Source: Beroe forskalii (taxonomy: Eukaryota > Ctenophora > Nuda > Beroida > Beroidae). From it: a stretch of DNA of 64,000 bases. Of the stretch, positions 32,801-45,313 are shown in pieces. The notes below the pieces were generated by a model. That model had not been told where the DNA came from. It did not search any database and worked only from the letters and a program-made list of their open reading frames with translations. Within the stretch, counting starts at the first letter, position 1. The number at the start of each line of letters is the position of its first letter. The position numbers were made by a program, and so were the translations under genes. The stretch covers positions 1 through 64,000 of the forward strand of contig WFMF01000399.1 in assembly GCA_011033025.1 (NCBI GenBank). Reading direction: 5' to 3'.

Positions 32801-35124
32801 ATCTGATTACAACGGAAGACCCCTCGGAGTCGATCATAAAAATCCTTAAAACACGAGTCACCTGGCAAGGTAAAGATTTGTGTTTTCATCGAGATTTGGA
32901 CGGCTGTGATCAGCGAAAACAATTTTTGTTCAAATAATAATCGTTAAATTTCTATTCTCGTGCCCCGAGCACGAGAAATAGGCGGTTCAACGTCATCAAC
33001 TCACTACATTGAGCTATGATAATGACGTCACCCCACCCGCCTATTTCTCGTGTACGGGGATTAAATTTAAACTCAACACATAACCCTCCGACAGGCCTGC
33101 CTGTTCCCCTTATCGTAATATTCTACATCCTGTTCTTGCTGTGGTGGATCGCTCTCCTCGTATGGGCAGCTTACAAATTCAACATTCTCCCGGAAAGTCT
33201 GAAGCCAGAAAATCTTACCGTTCAGGAGGCTAGATTAGCTGACTGTAATGACTCGGTAAGTCGTTAAAGGGTTACACAGGTGTTGCAAGTTCGAGAAAGT
33301 AATAATTCTGCTATTTCCGTGTTGCACGGCGCCCTGTACTCTTGAATCAGTATCGCACAAGTACAAATGGAGCTTACAGTATGACTCATGTGGAAATTTA
33401 AGGCGTTCAAAATTATAATCTAATCAACCTCCGTTGATCGTACTCGGCTTCGTCGAAGAATTTCAATGATAATATTTTGTTGTCATTGATAATTAAAAAT
33501 GAATGATGTAATAACTCGACTATTCCCGAAATTAGAAATATCAGAATTATACATGTTACAATTAGCTAAGTTAATATGAGATATAGTTCTATATTTCGAA
33601 ATAACCTTATAACATTTACCGCTGTTTTCAGTTGGTACTGCGATGCTCAAGCGTTATGAAAACCATATTCTTTCTCCTGTTTTGTATCCTTGTTTTGGCT
33701 GGATACATCTTGACGTTATTGCAAAAGCTACCCTTTTCACTTTTCATCCTAGGAGTGCTTGTGGTGGCAATGATTGTGAGTTGTCAAATATTTGAATGAT
33801 TAAGATTTAAATAATTAAGATCTTATGTACATAGATACAGTAGTCTCGCGACAAGTTTTGCGCGATTTAAAGGGCATTTAGTACTATTTGTAGTCCTGTA
33901 TTACACACATTATATCATGTTATAACGCCCGGAAAGTATCATAAGTGCTATGAGTGTCCGTGTAGGGTCTGAATTCCCTTCCCGGATTCGATTCCTTGAC
34001 ATTCCCACTGAAAGATACCTAGGTATCTCAAGCCCATGCAGCCACACGGTTCACTCAGCCGAGCGTACAGGAAACTGTGCGGGAATGTTAAATAAGGAGC
34101 TGCGGGCTGCCCATTGCAGCAAAGTCTCGGGCGAATAAAGTATGGATTACACTTCCTTAACCGTCACTGGCTTGATTACACTTGAATCCTTCGATTCTGT
34201 CATTGGCCGTACGGCTGTTGAAATAGAAGTAAAACCTTCAAAATTAAAAAGATTAAAACCTTCAAAAAGGTATTACTTTCAATATTCTCCAGGTGCTGAT
34301 GATAGTTTTCTTTGTTCCCTGGTTCTGGAAAATAGTGCAGCCCTTCAAAAGTCTGACGGTCAGAGTGATTTGCACCAACATTTCAATTTCAAGATACGTA
34401 CTCGTAGTTATTGGTAATCTCAACTTTCAATTTTATACCATGTTTTCAAGGCTGTCAAATAATATGGAAATGTCAATAATAATGATTTATTTTTACCAAA
34501 ATATACTATCGCAATTAATACCTCCTATGTCTAATTAATTCTATAACTGCGAATAATTTCAGTGCTCAATAACTCAATAATCATAGAATTGTATCCCCCA
34601 GGAATGGCTTTATACGTCGTGGCATCCTGTGTTATCATCGCAATGGCTCTCGTCTTCTTCGTAAAGTATGCGGTAACGGACAAATCTATAGCCCCGTGGA
34701 AGTCCCGTGAACTCAACAAGGATTGTGTCCTGAACGGTTTTTATGACGCTCACGATTGCTGGCACTTTCTTGCCAGCTTTGGTCTGATGTTTGTCACGAT
34801 GTTGTGCGTACAGGTTCGTTGTGAGATAAAGCATAATGTCTTGAAAGCGGTTTAGAATTAGCACCATCGTCAATGACATTTGTTTAATTTTTTGCCTGGC
34901 TTTCATGAGATAATGAGTACCGCCCCACTTATCCCATGAAGACTATAAGGTTGCCCTTGTGACTGGTGACAACCCTTCTATTGCAGATCAGCAAGCCCTG
35001 TAGGGAGTGCTACCTGAGCTACTGCACTTCACGTGACTCACGGGTTCAGGAGCTGATACAACGCTTCAACGCAACCAACACAACCCGGAATAGGCCTTTT
35101 GACAACATCAGTTCACCAAACTGA
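29879..35124 (+). CDS. SID-1 family transmembrane protein (SIDT-like), 15 exons
   Basis: Predicted exons: 29879-29922, 30063-30201, 30314-30446, 30667-30822, 30996-31305, 31459-31555, 31693-31780, 32065-32182, 32372-32474, 32623-32869, 33095-33255, 33632-33775, 34293-34413, 34563-34813, 34987-35124. All junctions are GT-AG and every phase agrees, giving about 749 codons to the TGA at 35122. An extracellular beta-rich half precedes about eleven hydrophobic segments, beginning IWTLFAASLLGIIVPV. Family signatures are RDICYYNEKCFRPYG, LIYHICPSQIIFQFDTLF and NGFYDAHDCWHFLASFG. The Ser (ASNLPF), His (IYHICP), Asp (QFDTLF) and two His (DAHDCWH) expected for the zinc-hydrolase-like CREST site are all present. 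Members carry double-stranded RNA or cholesterol across plasma or lysosomal membranes; which applies here is unknown. The C-terminus (ISKPCRECYLSYC, then a polar tail) differs from the vertebrate tails I know. A signal peptide was not found, so a further 5' exon is likely. Acceptors at 30667 and 30996 were chosen to keep phase. Confidence 0.92.
32961..33060. mobile_element. Small foldback in an intron of the SID-1 gene
   Basis: CCCCGAGCACGAGAAATAGG at the left and its near complement CCTATTTCTCGTGTACGGGG at the right form about 23-bp inverted ends around roughly 50 bp. It lies in the intron 32870-33094. Confidence 0.65.
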
Positions 35125-35312
35125 GAACTCTTGAAAGGAGAACTCTAAATACGCTAAATTATAGCGAGCTCTAAATGTCTAAAGCCCGGTATGGTCTGTT
35201 AGTGTGAGTTTAGTCTTTCAGTTTTACTTTTTAGTTACATATACGGTATGTCAACCACATTGTAGGTAGTTACTTACTTTTTATGCTTGTTTACTGGGCG
35301 GTGGTGCTTTCC

Positions 35313-35318
35313 AATAAA
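35313..35318 (+). terminator. Poly(A) signal of the SID-1 family gene
   Basis: AATAAA about 190 bp after the stop codon; the first canonical signal downstream. Confidence 0.55.
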
Positions 35319-35601
35319 TCAAATTTTTACTTTTGTATACCTTCTTACGTACATACACTAACCCTTTTTCAATAGATTACTTGGATACTTGGGGTCCTTG
35401 TGAATTTTGATCAAAATTTCATATTTCAATGAAAAGATTAAAGCTTGTTTTTTTCTTCCAGTGAATAACAGTGAATGATTGAGTCTTTAAAATGTACACA
35501 ACGAAAGACGAGAATTTAGACATACCGTACCGCGTCTAGTGTCTACAGAGTACCGTATGCTGATTTCACTAAAATTATGGCGCGAAAAGCGTGGGAAAAA
35601 T

Positions 35602-35865
35602 ACAACGCGCATTCGAGTGCGCGTTGTCACACTGAACGTTTTTGAGGAGCCTTTTCATGATATTTTGTGGTTTGGTTTGGCGCGTTCCGCTTTCAACGAT
35701 ACGCGCTAAACCAAGCCTAGACCGCATGGAATGAGTTTCTCATAATATTGCAAACTCGTTCCATGCAGTCTCCCTCACGAGCAAATGGTTCCTAGTACCA
35801 TTGATAAATGAAGATAATTTGGCCGTGAGTCACGGCAAAATTTTCTCACTTGATCAACCATTTGC
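35602..35865. repeat. Cluster of five hairpins
   Basis: Pairs: 35602-35611 with 35618-35627 (ACAACGCGCA stem); 35672-35685 with 35701-35714 (one mismatch); 35724-35738 with 35752-35766 (one mismatch); 35781-35790 with 35856-35865 (GCAAATGGTT stem); and, inside the last, 35822-35828 with 35830-35836. Together they fill most of 265 bp about 0.5 kb after the SID-1 gene. Possibly a foldback composite or a structured RNA. Confidence 0.65.
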
Positions 35866-35869
35866 TATC

Positions 35870-38340
35870 TGTGTTAGAGTCGCAAACTTCTGTAAATATT
35901 ACCGTGCAAATTCACGCTTTGTTAATAAGGATTAATTATTCCGTGCCAAGTTTCTGTGACGATACGTAAAGTGAAGTCCCAGAGCCTGGATGATAGAACC
36001 CATACTGTCAGCTTACAGTTATCAATAATTATCAGGAATAATTGATACGGCAGTGCGTTAATCGAATCAACCTCGACATTTGCCGTACATCTATAATTTC
36101 CACCAATAGGCAATAATTCTGATATTCAAATTTCAAATGTGCAGATAAGCTGATAACCTTTTACTCCATTTTATCGAAATTTGGCGAAACCCCACTTTTT
36201 ACCATAATCATTATTCAACAATTTCTGAAATAAAGAAAGGCAAAGCTCCATGACTTTATTTAGAGTTTAACGGTGAAATATTATAGAATGTCATAGGTAA
36301 GGGTGTTGTGCATGTTTTTCACCATACATTTGATGGGATTAGCTCACAACTTCACAAAATGTTTGAGTTATCTACAAAAAGGGGGACGGACCTGTAAGAG
36401 ATACAGGCAGAAACCCCGACATAGGACCTTCCACTACATGTGGTCCCAGATGTCAGGGCTACTGTGCATGGAACGAGCCCCTTACCTCACCAGGATTTGA
36501 GTTATCCACGAACCCGAAGAACCGGGGTTTCCATGCCATAAAATATTTATGGAGCTTCACTTTTGTAACTTTTTTTGGACATCTGATATGAAAAATGTTC
36601 TGGATAATCTCTGGACCAATCTAGGAACTTTACTACACTCAACAACTTTTTTGCTAGTGCATAATGTGGCATATTGCGCAATTTCAAATTAAACATTCAC
36701 GAGGGACAAATGACTTTAATACTTTATCAATCGACTTACATGGCAGACGCTGTCTTTCTTGGCTCCTGAAATAACAATCGATTCATTGAAGTATTACAGA
36801 ATACCGGCAAAATTAGAATTAAAATTAAGAGTCAAGCACATACAGTGTTACAGCGTGTCAGAGTATTTAGTGCTCTTTTTTAATTTGCATCATTATTTCA
36901 ATGGTTGGTTAATTAATGGAGCTGGCAAGTAAAGGAGTTTGGGAATGGTGGGAGATATTGTGGTTCCCCCCACACTTGTCACAGTGAATGAAATATGTTA
37001 CAACTTTGATGGCCAAATGATGATGACGTCATAGTTCATATTATTAGTTGCTATTCGCGAACAACCATTAAAAACCTAGCATTCAGCAAGACGCCAGCCC
37101 CTCTAGGAAACAGAAGCTTGAACCTGACCCAGGTGTAAAATTTAAATACAGTTCTAATGAGATTATCATTATCTCATGAAGGGTCTCATCACATTATCGC
37201 TAAGTTGTTATGAATCCCATTGTCCGCTAATAGTCTAATCTACTTCTCAGTGTCTTCTACTGCATCCGTAATTTGAAATTACGCACTTCGAATTTAAATG
37301 AATTATCAATGCTAATTAAAAGATTACAGACTTGGTGTTAGGATATTTATGTATCATTCGTACTAGGTAATGGTAAGTCATTATGTTTTTAAAATTATGG
37401 AATGTTATAACTTCCCATATTATAGCCTGAATGACCATGAATCACGTTTTCCTTTTTTGTCCTAAATTTGCAAACTGACTCAGTTTTTAAGAACCTGGGT
37501 ACAGCTGGCAAAACTTCAAAATTTTAAAATAAACAGCTTCAATATTTTCCCCAACCCGCTATCGAACATTCGCCCAATTACTAACTGGCCTTCAACACTC
37601 CTCATTAGGTACATGAGTCACACAGAAACGTAATAGGATCCATGATAGATATGATTCCATCTGATCCTCAAATATAATCTGATTTAAAGACACAATAAAC
37701 TAAACACGTGAAATGAGATAAGTTTAGAATTACATTTGAAGCCCTCCATATCCCACTGGGGAAATTGTCTGTGTCACAGAGCTCTGAACACACTTCATTT
37801 GTCACACAGCTCACACACTTCATTTGTATCATGGAAAATGCAAACACGGTGTAGTAATAGAGTAATAGCTCAATAGGCACTAAACTTGAGATATTTGCTT
37901 ATTTGATAGCTGTCCGGTGCTCGCACTAAAGGCATGATTGGTTCGACAATAAGTTCGCAAGATGAAAAGCTTGATTCTGTTCAAGAACATAATACAGCTA
38001 GTTATGAATCATATCTAAACCATGGTGGATATTTCATCTGTCATGTTAGGGGGAGGTGGCTGCCAATATCACGTGGGTGAGCCTAGACTTCCCATAACGA
38101 GGCAATTTGACTGTTAAAATGGTTGTTTCATAAAACTGAGTTAGGGAGTTGTCATATAAGCGAAATCAGTCATAGCTTCATGATTCATCCCCCGATTACA
38201 ATGATTCTGGGTGACTGAAACAGAAGGGGGGAGTGAAAAATTAAGGGAGAGTAGGTATCAAAGTCTTAAGAATTTGATTGTTTGTCAACATTGAACTTAT
38301 GCTCCCAAGAACAGTAAGAAATTGTCTGTTTGATGCCTAC
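35870..38340. other. Long intergenic stretch
   Basis: No gene I can support. On the minus strand a piece ending at 36489 reads MAWKPRFFGFVDNSNPGE up to a GTAAGG splice donor, and another near 37745-37835 reads KCVSCVTNEVCSELC; either might be an exon of the gene suggested by 38341-38423, but phase could not be closed. TTGAGTTATC occurs twice at 36365 and 36496. The rest is AT-rich. Confidence 0.35.
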
Positions 38341-38423
38341 CAAGGGGAAGTAGCGCCCAGCTGGGGGAGTGAGGGTTATCGTACACCATCTGCAGGTACT
38401 GATCCAACGTCGGTCGCACCTCC
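38341..38423 (-). CDS. Candidate internal exon of an unknown gene
   Basis: An 83-base block bounded on the minus strand by an acceptor (TTGTCTTTCAG) and a donor (GTAGGC). It encodes EVRPTLDQYLQMVYDNPHSP and then SWALLPL, with balanced composition that stands out from its AT-rich surroundings. It enters in phase 2 and leaves in phase 1. I do not recognise the family, and neighbouring exons are not certain. Confidence 0.35.
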
Positions 38424-40528
38424 CTGAAAGACAAAGTTTATTAGAGAGATTACAGATGTGAAACACAAGGTAATCTCCAAAGAAAAGAGATTACAGAATT
38501 TAATTAATGAAGTTGTCCCAAGAGGCAGCAACACTTCTGACGACAGTAATTAGAACGAACATTGTGGGTATGGTCCGATGAATACATTCTGACTCATAAC
38601 CTCACTTGACAAAAAAACTTTTCAGCGAATTCTATGAATAGGTATTATACTTCCTTTGAAATGCATTTGGGGATTCGATTCAGTTAAGACTAATTCAGGA
38701 AATTAGTCGTGTTCTTGGCTTTGTTCAATTATCTAATTACCATGCCCCCTTCATGTACCAAGTTCCAGGATCAATTATCAGAAACTTAACTTTTTAGTAT
38801 ATAATGTTCTAAATAATCGCGTGTTTGCCATTATCAAGTAGGGTGTGAAGTGGGTGAAAATTAATATTATTCCGAATTTGTAGGTATTTCATAAGCTAGG
38901 TTCATATAAATTATTAAATTAATTCTTAAATAGCAAAACTGACAGATTAAGAACTCAAATTTGAAAATGATCACTGAAATGCAACTCTCGGAGTTGTTGT
39001 ATCAAGCATTTTTGGCTCAAAACCAAGACATATTCAGTGAAAAGAAACCATTTAGGGAGGAAATATTCTATCAACAGACGATACTTAATTAGTTGCCATG
39101 GTAACTGCTAACGTCGTCCAGTGAACCAGAAATTAAATTAACACCTTATTTAATGCTAATCCGGGAAATAATTTTGATGGAAGAGTGGAAGCCAAGATAC
39201 CCAATACGTTCCAGGTATTAATTAATGTTTTAATTACTGCGCTCCAGGCGGACCAGGCGAAGTTAATTGATCCAGTGTAAGATTCAAAGTGTAACAAGGG
39301 AAATCCTGCGATTCCTGTATGCGTAGGCATACAAACTCAAGATATTTCTAAGACATACAATAACGTACTATCAGGATTTTCCTGGTACGGAGGTAGCAAA
39401 TAAAATATAATCTGAAGGATCCTGTTATAAACATAATATATATTATCAATGAAGTGTCCTCTGGACTTTAGGTCCACTTTGATGAATAAATATTTCCCAT
39501 GAGATCAGACAAACGATGATTTTGTTGGGTCAACAAACTAAATCTTTATATCGAGGTAGAGTACTTTCGTAACACTGACATCATCAGTGCCTAATGCCTA
39601 TAAAGAAATATCAAGATTAAAATGGTTCCCAAGAAATGCAAACATCTAAAACAAGAAAATGGAAAGTGATAAAAACTCTTAATTGTAAGAAAGGACTCAA
39701 TCTAGAGGTGGGATGCCAAAAGGATCAACGGAATTTATGCCAAAAGGTTTTATAGTTTGAGTTTTTGAATCCACATGTGTTCATTACCATCAAGTGACCG
39801 AGGAATACTATTAGAACGAATGATAATTTGGTAATGGCTATGAAAATCATCTCTTTTAGACATTTAATGATCATCATTAAGATGTTTTCCCAAACAATAG
39901 CTATCAGGGTCATCCACATCAGTATCAAAGTCAGGGTCACTTAGGATCTTATAGAACTCGGCCCTGTGTTCATTAAAAAGTTGGCATAATATACGGGTAG
40001 TTCTGTAACCCACATGATTTTTATCACAAAATTTACACATCAAGAGTCAAGATATAAATAATGAACTGTATGATAGACAGTCACCCGTAGGCTGTAGCTG
40101 GTTTGGGTCCACTTTATCAGATTTAGGTACCTGGTCCATATTCAGAAAATAATTCAATAGATTCATTCCTCATGGCACACGTCTAATTGTCTCAGGGTAC
40201 GTTCAGCCTCTCTGGTTCAGGTTGGTCAGCTCAAAGTCATGGGTCACATGACCACTGATCGGCACTATTATTCAACTCCGTCGAGTACACTCTCTATTCA
40301 CCCGAGCCCAAAATGAAAGATAGAAACAAAGAAATAGGACGACACTTCACCGTGAGGCCTTGTACAAGGCTCCATCGAGTCCCACACATTGGAGTATTAG
40401 ATTAATAGGCAGGAGTAGGTGAGAAGGCTTCATGGGTTAGAACAGTCAACTGATGACTTCATGATACTCTACTAGTTTACAAGTGTGAACTGAATATTGT
40501 TACACCACTTATTTCTGTTCTCTGCTAG
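38424..40528. other. Long intergenic stretch
   Basis: No supported exon or repeat family. A minus-strand frame at 39133-39330 is hydrophobic (INFAWSAWSAVIKTLINTW) but has no clear splice sites or family. Confidence 0.4.
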
Positions 40529-40773
40529 ATTGGAATGGGTTCATCGTAATATTAAGGGGTCTGGACTCTAGAGTGGAGTTTAAGGAGTCCCCGGCTGATT
40601 GGACTTATTCCACTGATTTAGAATCGTCACGTGTTAACGAGCCAGTGGACTGGAGTTCACAGTTCACAAGTCCCATTGTTCCGTCGGTGATCAGTTGGAT
40701 TATCAATGATCAAGTGCTTTATCCCAGTTCTATTATTACTTGCTTTCTTTTCATGTTGAGATGTTGTCAATAA
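40529..40773 (+). CDS. Candidate terminal exon of an unknown gene
   Basis: After an acceptor (GTTCTCTGCTAG) the frame runs about 81 codons: WNGFIVILRGLDSRVEFKES, a Trp/Ser-rich middle, and a hydrophobic end IITCFLFMLRCCQ. An AATAAA overlaps the stop codon. No upstream exon was identified and the family is not recognised, so this may be chance. Confidence 0.25.
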
Positions 40774-41052
40774 AACAACAAACAACATGATATTCTAGAA
40801 TTGGCAAGACATGTTCATTTAGCTGTAGTCGTCAGCTGTAGTTGTCTTATGTTTTGCATCCCCCCGTTGGGTCCGTGGGTCGATCTATTATAATGCTCTC
40901 CAATGCCTATCCTGCCATCCATCATGTTATCTATTCTACTATCTATCCTACTATCTACTTTGCTATCTATCGTGCTATCTATCCTGCTGATTCTATCCTG
41001 CTATAGAGACTAGAGAAGTCCGACTAATCAGCCCATCACTGCTCCAGGTCCC

Positions 41053-42018
41053 ATGTACGCTGTTTTCACCCTTCTATTCCTCCTCCCCCTGACCGAAGGA
41101 TGGACAACCCCTCCCGTTAGTTCCACCACCTCCTTTTTGTCCTGTCCCAACTCGGAGGAGGGTGGCAGACGCCTCACCCCGGGTGACACGGTCCCCAGGG
41201 GATGCTCTGACTGCACCTGTGAGACGACGGTGAGTTGGGGCTTTGAAATGGATGACGTCATTATCACAGCACCTGTCAAGATGAATTGATGGGGCTTTGA
41301 AATGGATGACGTCATTATCACAGCTCAATGTGATGAACTGATGACATTTCACATGCGGAACCAAAGGTCTGATTATTAATCGGGTTCTAATGTTTCGTGA
41401 ATAATCTTCTCGTCCGAATACGTCATTATACTCATCTCTGTATACCGGCATCACGAAATTATATTGCAAAATAGCTTCAATATTTAATTTCATCTAAAAA
41501 AGCTAATGACAGCGTTGAACTCTGTTGTAAGAGCCGCGTGAAACTCGAACTTATTCTGATCGTTTTACAATAATGATCTTAATATTAAAATCACGAATTG
41601 CAGAATGCAGTTAAACTTCATTCGAAAATAGAATTTCAGTTTTCCCCATTAATCCGTTATTAAAAACCGCATATCTTCGCATTAATTAAAAACCGCATAT
41701 CTCCGCTAAGGTACACTCAAGTGTGAAACAGTTGGCGGGTGCTGTCTCTACTTGGAAAGTGACGGGTCCACAGCTCGGGCATTGGAAGGAGAAGCCTATA
41801 ACGACGGCTGTAACACCTGCCAGTGTACGGCGGGAGGGGTAGCAAGGTGCACCGAGAAGAAATGTTCTGACATGTGCGTCTACGTCAGCTGGGACAATGT
41901 ACGGGGGTACACCAAGATAAACACCAAGGTTCAGGGCATGTCGAAGGGGTGCAAGACTCAATGCAAGTGCAAGGGTACAAAGAAGGGCAAGGCAAAGTTG
42001 AAGTGCAGAAAGTGCTAA
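41053..42018 (+). CDS. Small secreted cysteine-rich protein (VWC-like)
   Basis: Two exons, 41053-41229 and 41722-42018, join in phase 0 (donor GTGAGT, acceptor CTCAAG) into a protein of 157 residues. It begins with a signal peptide, MYAVFTLLFLLPLTEG. The mature part has 18 cysteines: CSDCTC and CETVGGCC around the splice junction, then DGCNTCQCTAGGVARC-TEKKC, which fits a von Willebrand factor type C or similar module, and a lysine-rich C-terminus (CKCKGTKKGKAKLKC). Such proteins act outside the cell, often as matrix components or growth-factor binders; the role here is inference. The sequence before the ATG ends GCTCCAG and could be an acceptor of a 5' untranslated intron. The intron holds a direct duplication of GGGGCTTTGAAATGGATGAC. 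An AATAAA lies at 42330. Confidence 0.7.
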
Positions 42019-45000
42019 TTCTAAGGCATGATTCTAAGACACGTTTCCGTTATATTCTTTCCAACCATTTTAAAAGCCGTTTCAATATATAGTACTTATT
42101 AACTTATTACCTTATCATTTCTCCATGTATAGTGGAATCTATTTAGTTTACGTGATGTATCCATGTTTCACAGTTTTTATTTGAATGATAGAAATTAGAA
42201 TACAAGATTACCAGAAAACATTGCTAATTAAAGAACGTGGTAGCACGTGATTTAGGTAGAATTTCAGGAGGCTGAATGACAAGCCATGTAAGTGCAATGC
42301 CATTATCTCATTAGGTACTTCATTACTTTAATAAAACAAGTACCAAGTAAGACATGATGTTACTTTTAACATGGTGAAATAATACTTTCATACACAACAT
42401 GTACACCATAAAAAGATTAATAAAGAAGCTGAGAACATCAATGGAATTCTTATCTTTTTTGACAAATAATTGATGTTGAGTACTAAGATACTAAGTAGCA
42501 TGGTGATAAGAAGTATACCTGCTTTATGAGCCTTTATCCGAGCCTGTTAATGAGATGTTGGTACTAGCTGATACAAGGCGTCGGAACGCTTTTAACCTTA
42601 CATTCTGGTCCGCGATTATTGCACCTTTATAATTACTAGCAAGCCCCGTGGCCTCCGGCCACCGTTCAACATTTTTTCGCTTCAGCCATTAGTACAGTAC
42701 AATGTAGTACTGTAGTACAGTAGTTTTATAAGTGACAATCTTTTATCACTTTTAAATATGGCATGCATCAACGGCATCAAGACCATTAAGTGTGATAGGT
42801 AGTCGTGAGGTCATATTTTATACTTTCTAATTCTAACATTCTAAATTATCAAAAAAGGAAGGACCTGTTTTGGTCTTTGTTAGTATTAGCAACATTATCA
42901 ATTATTATATTCAAAAAACACTCTGGGATAAATCAAGAGCTTTTGGCCCATTGGGTCTATTTTGGGCAACTTCCTGGTATTAAAGCCCGAGGGATGAATC
43001 CGGGCTTCGTCCCAGAGCCCGAAAGGTGATAGTCTAAACCAACTATATGGATCCGATCAGGCAAGTGTAGACTATGCATACATGTCAGAGGTATCTATGA
43101 TGAGATATTATTCAAAAAATTGTATTCCGTATGAGTCAGTTGCGTCATGTGTCATTCGTTAAGGTGAAATGAGTGAAGAGAGTCAGTGAATACGGACTCT
43201 AATGAAACCAACTGGCAAAGTTTCAAAAGTATGACGCAATATTGGGGTACAATAATAGATTAGTAACTTTTAATGATAAACTTTTTGAAAGTAGAATGAT
43301 GATTAATTGCTTGAGAAATCCATTTATATGCTTCAATAGAAGCCATTTATTATTCATAGTCATACTTGATAACGTATATTTAAATGTTTAACTTATAGTT
43401 TTAACTATAATAATCTTAGTGAACATCTATTAACTTAAATTTAGATTTAATTATCAAATTAAAATATCTCTGAACCCACTTATGCGCAATTTCGTTTGAG
43501 GTAAGTACATGCACGAGAAAGCTTTACTCCACTGACGAGCATGATATGAGTATTCCTCGTTTCAAAATGAGAAGCATATCATGAAGGATTATTTGTAATA
43601 ATATGCTGTATGCATTACTGAGTTTAAACAGGTAGAATTAGTAGAGAAGTGAAATAATCCAATACTATAATCGCAAGATTGTAACTTTGTAAGATCAAAA
43701 TTATTTATCCTGTTAGTAACAAATAAAGATATGACAGATTAACAAAAAATCAACAATTATTAATGAAATGGATTATTCATGAAATTTCCCATGAATTCAT
43801 GACGTTTCTAAGATTAGTTGGAGGAGAGTTTTGTGGCTCAAACTGTAACCATGGTAGCGGGTGAGCTGGTGCAGTCTACTTCAATCACTCTACCAGCTCC
43901 ATACACCAAGCTGTCCCTACCACTCCAAATGTCCATAAGATTAGACTAATTTATACCTAGACTTCCTGCAACTCTTACCATCTGCCAAGAATGTAAGTGT
44001 GTAGGTTACATTATTTCATAAGTCAGTCGACAGTCAAACGAATTAGTTCAACTCCAAGATTAATTCGGTGGTTTCAATAGTTTCATAAAAACTAAAAATT
44101 TACAATTTTACAAAGATTCATTGGTGAAAAAGAATTGTGGTTTCATACTTTTATGCATTGAGTGATATGCCATTACTGTTGCCATAATAGCAACAGTAAT
44201 TACAATTAACAATTTATTAAGTATTAACTATGTATCTATGGAGTCCAATGACCGTTGATCTTCACACAAAAGTAACTTCAATATCCACTTGCCTGCATTT
44301 GTAGGCTTGTGGGTAAGACAATAATCAGCATGTACCTAAATACCTAAACTCTTCAGCATTTGGTCACAACTCACATGTTTTATCTTTAACATTTAAAACT
44401 GCTGACAATCAATTAATAGTGATATGAAATTTTCTTCTAATAGCATTCAGAGTCACCAAATTTACTGGCAGTATTTTTGGTATACATAACCATGATAACA
44501 ATTGTCAGAAAGTTTACAACTGTCATTGATTATTGAGTGTCATGTGAATTGTGATACCCATTTAAACAGAGCACACTAATTCATCTAATGAAGACTGTCC
44601 AGACAATCGACACTTCATCATTTTAATCTGATTAATTTCATTGCTGTAATTTTGTAATCAAATTCCACAGTATTGGTCTAAATTTTATAGCACATTTTCA
44701 TTTGGTCGAAATAATATGAATGTTCACTGAATGTCTCATAATTTGTACTCTGTGCCACCAAATTAGGATGAAAAATCCCAGTGATTTAGTTTTCTTGTCA
44801 GAATTAGTAAAATCACAGACTTGGATCCAAATTCAGAGTATAGACCATAGAAATTATCTAGACTATAGGAAATATTGTTTGTTAGTAACTAGTGAAAACT
44901 TACCAATTGTTGCCATTGAGTGAGCATAAGTTGAATTGAAGGCATGTATACACTAGAAACTAGACAATTAGCGATTAGGCAAAGTCGAATAGGCCAGAAT

Positions 45001-45313
45001 GGTAGAGTTATCCGCAGACCAAAGAATTTGACCCAAACTTTCTTGGTACAAAATCTAAAACATCATAATGATCTTGACTCTTTCAGTGAAATGAATGGCT
45101 ATTGAAAACTTTCAGAACTACTTATAGGAAGGTACCTAATTTCAAAATTTCTAGGTTCATATATCAGGGGATAGTAATTAACTTTACTAGTATCAGGAAA
45201 GATGCCTTGACTGATCAGACAAGAGTGTGGCAAATCCTCATATCAATTTCCAATTGGCTTATTCTTGGGATCCTCTTGAATTTGTGGTGTCATACTTTCA
45301 TAGAACCTTCATA
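42019..45313. other. Long intergenic stretch
   Basis: No exon I can support. GC-rich fragments such as GTGGCCTCCGGCCACC (near 42649) and CGGGCTTCGTCCCAGAGCCC (near 43000) are short inverted pieces of dispersed repeats. The rest is AT-rich. Confidence 0.45.

Noticed and set aside
36365-36540. Possible SINE or tRNA-derived repeat
   Set aside because: Only a short TTGAGTTATC word is repeated, and no paired A and B boxes at normal spacing were found.
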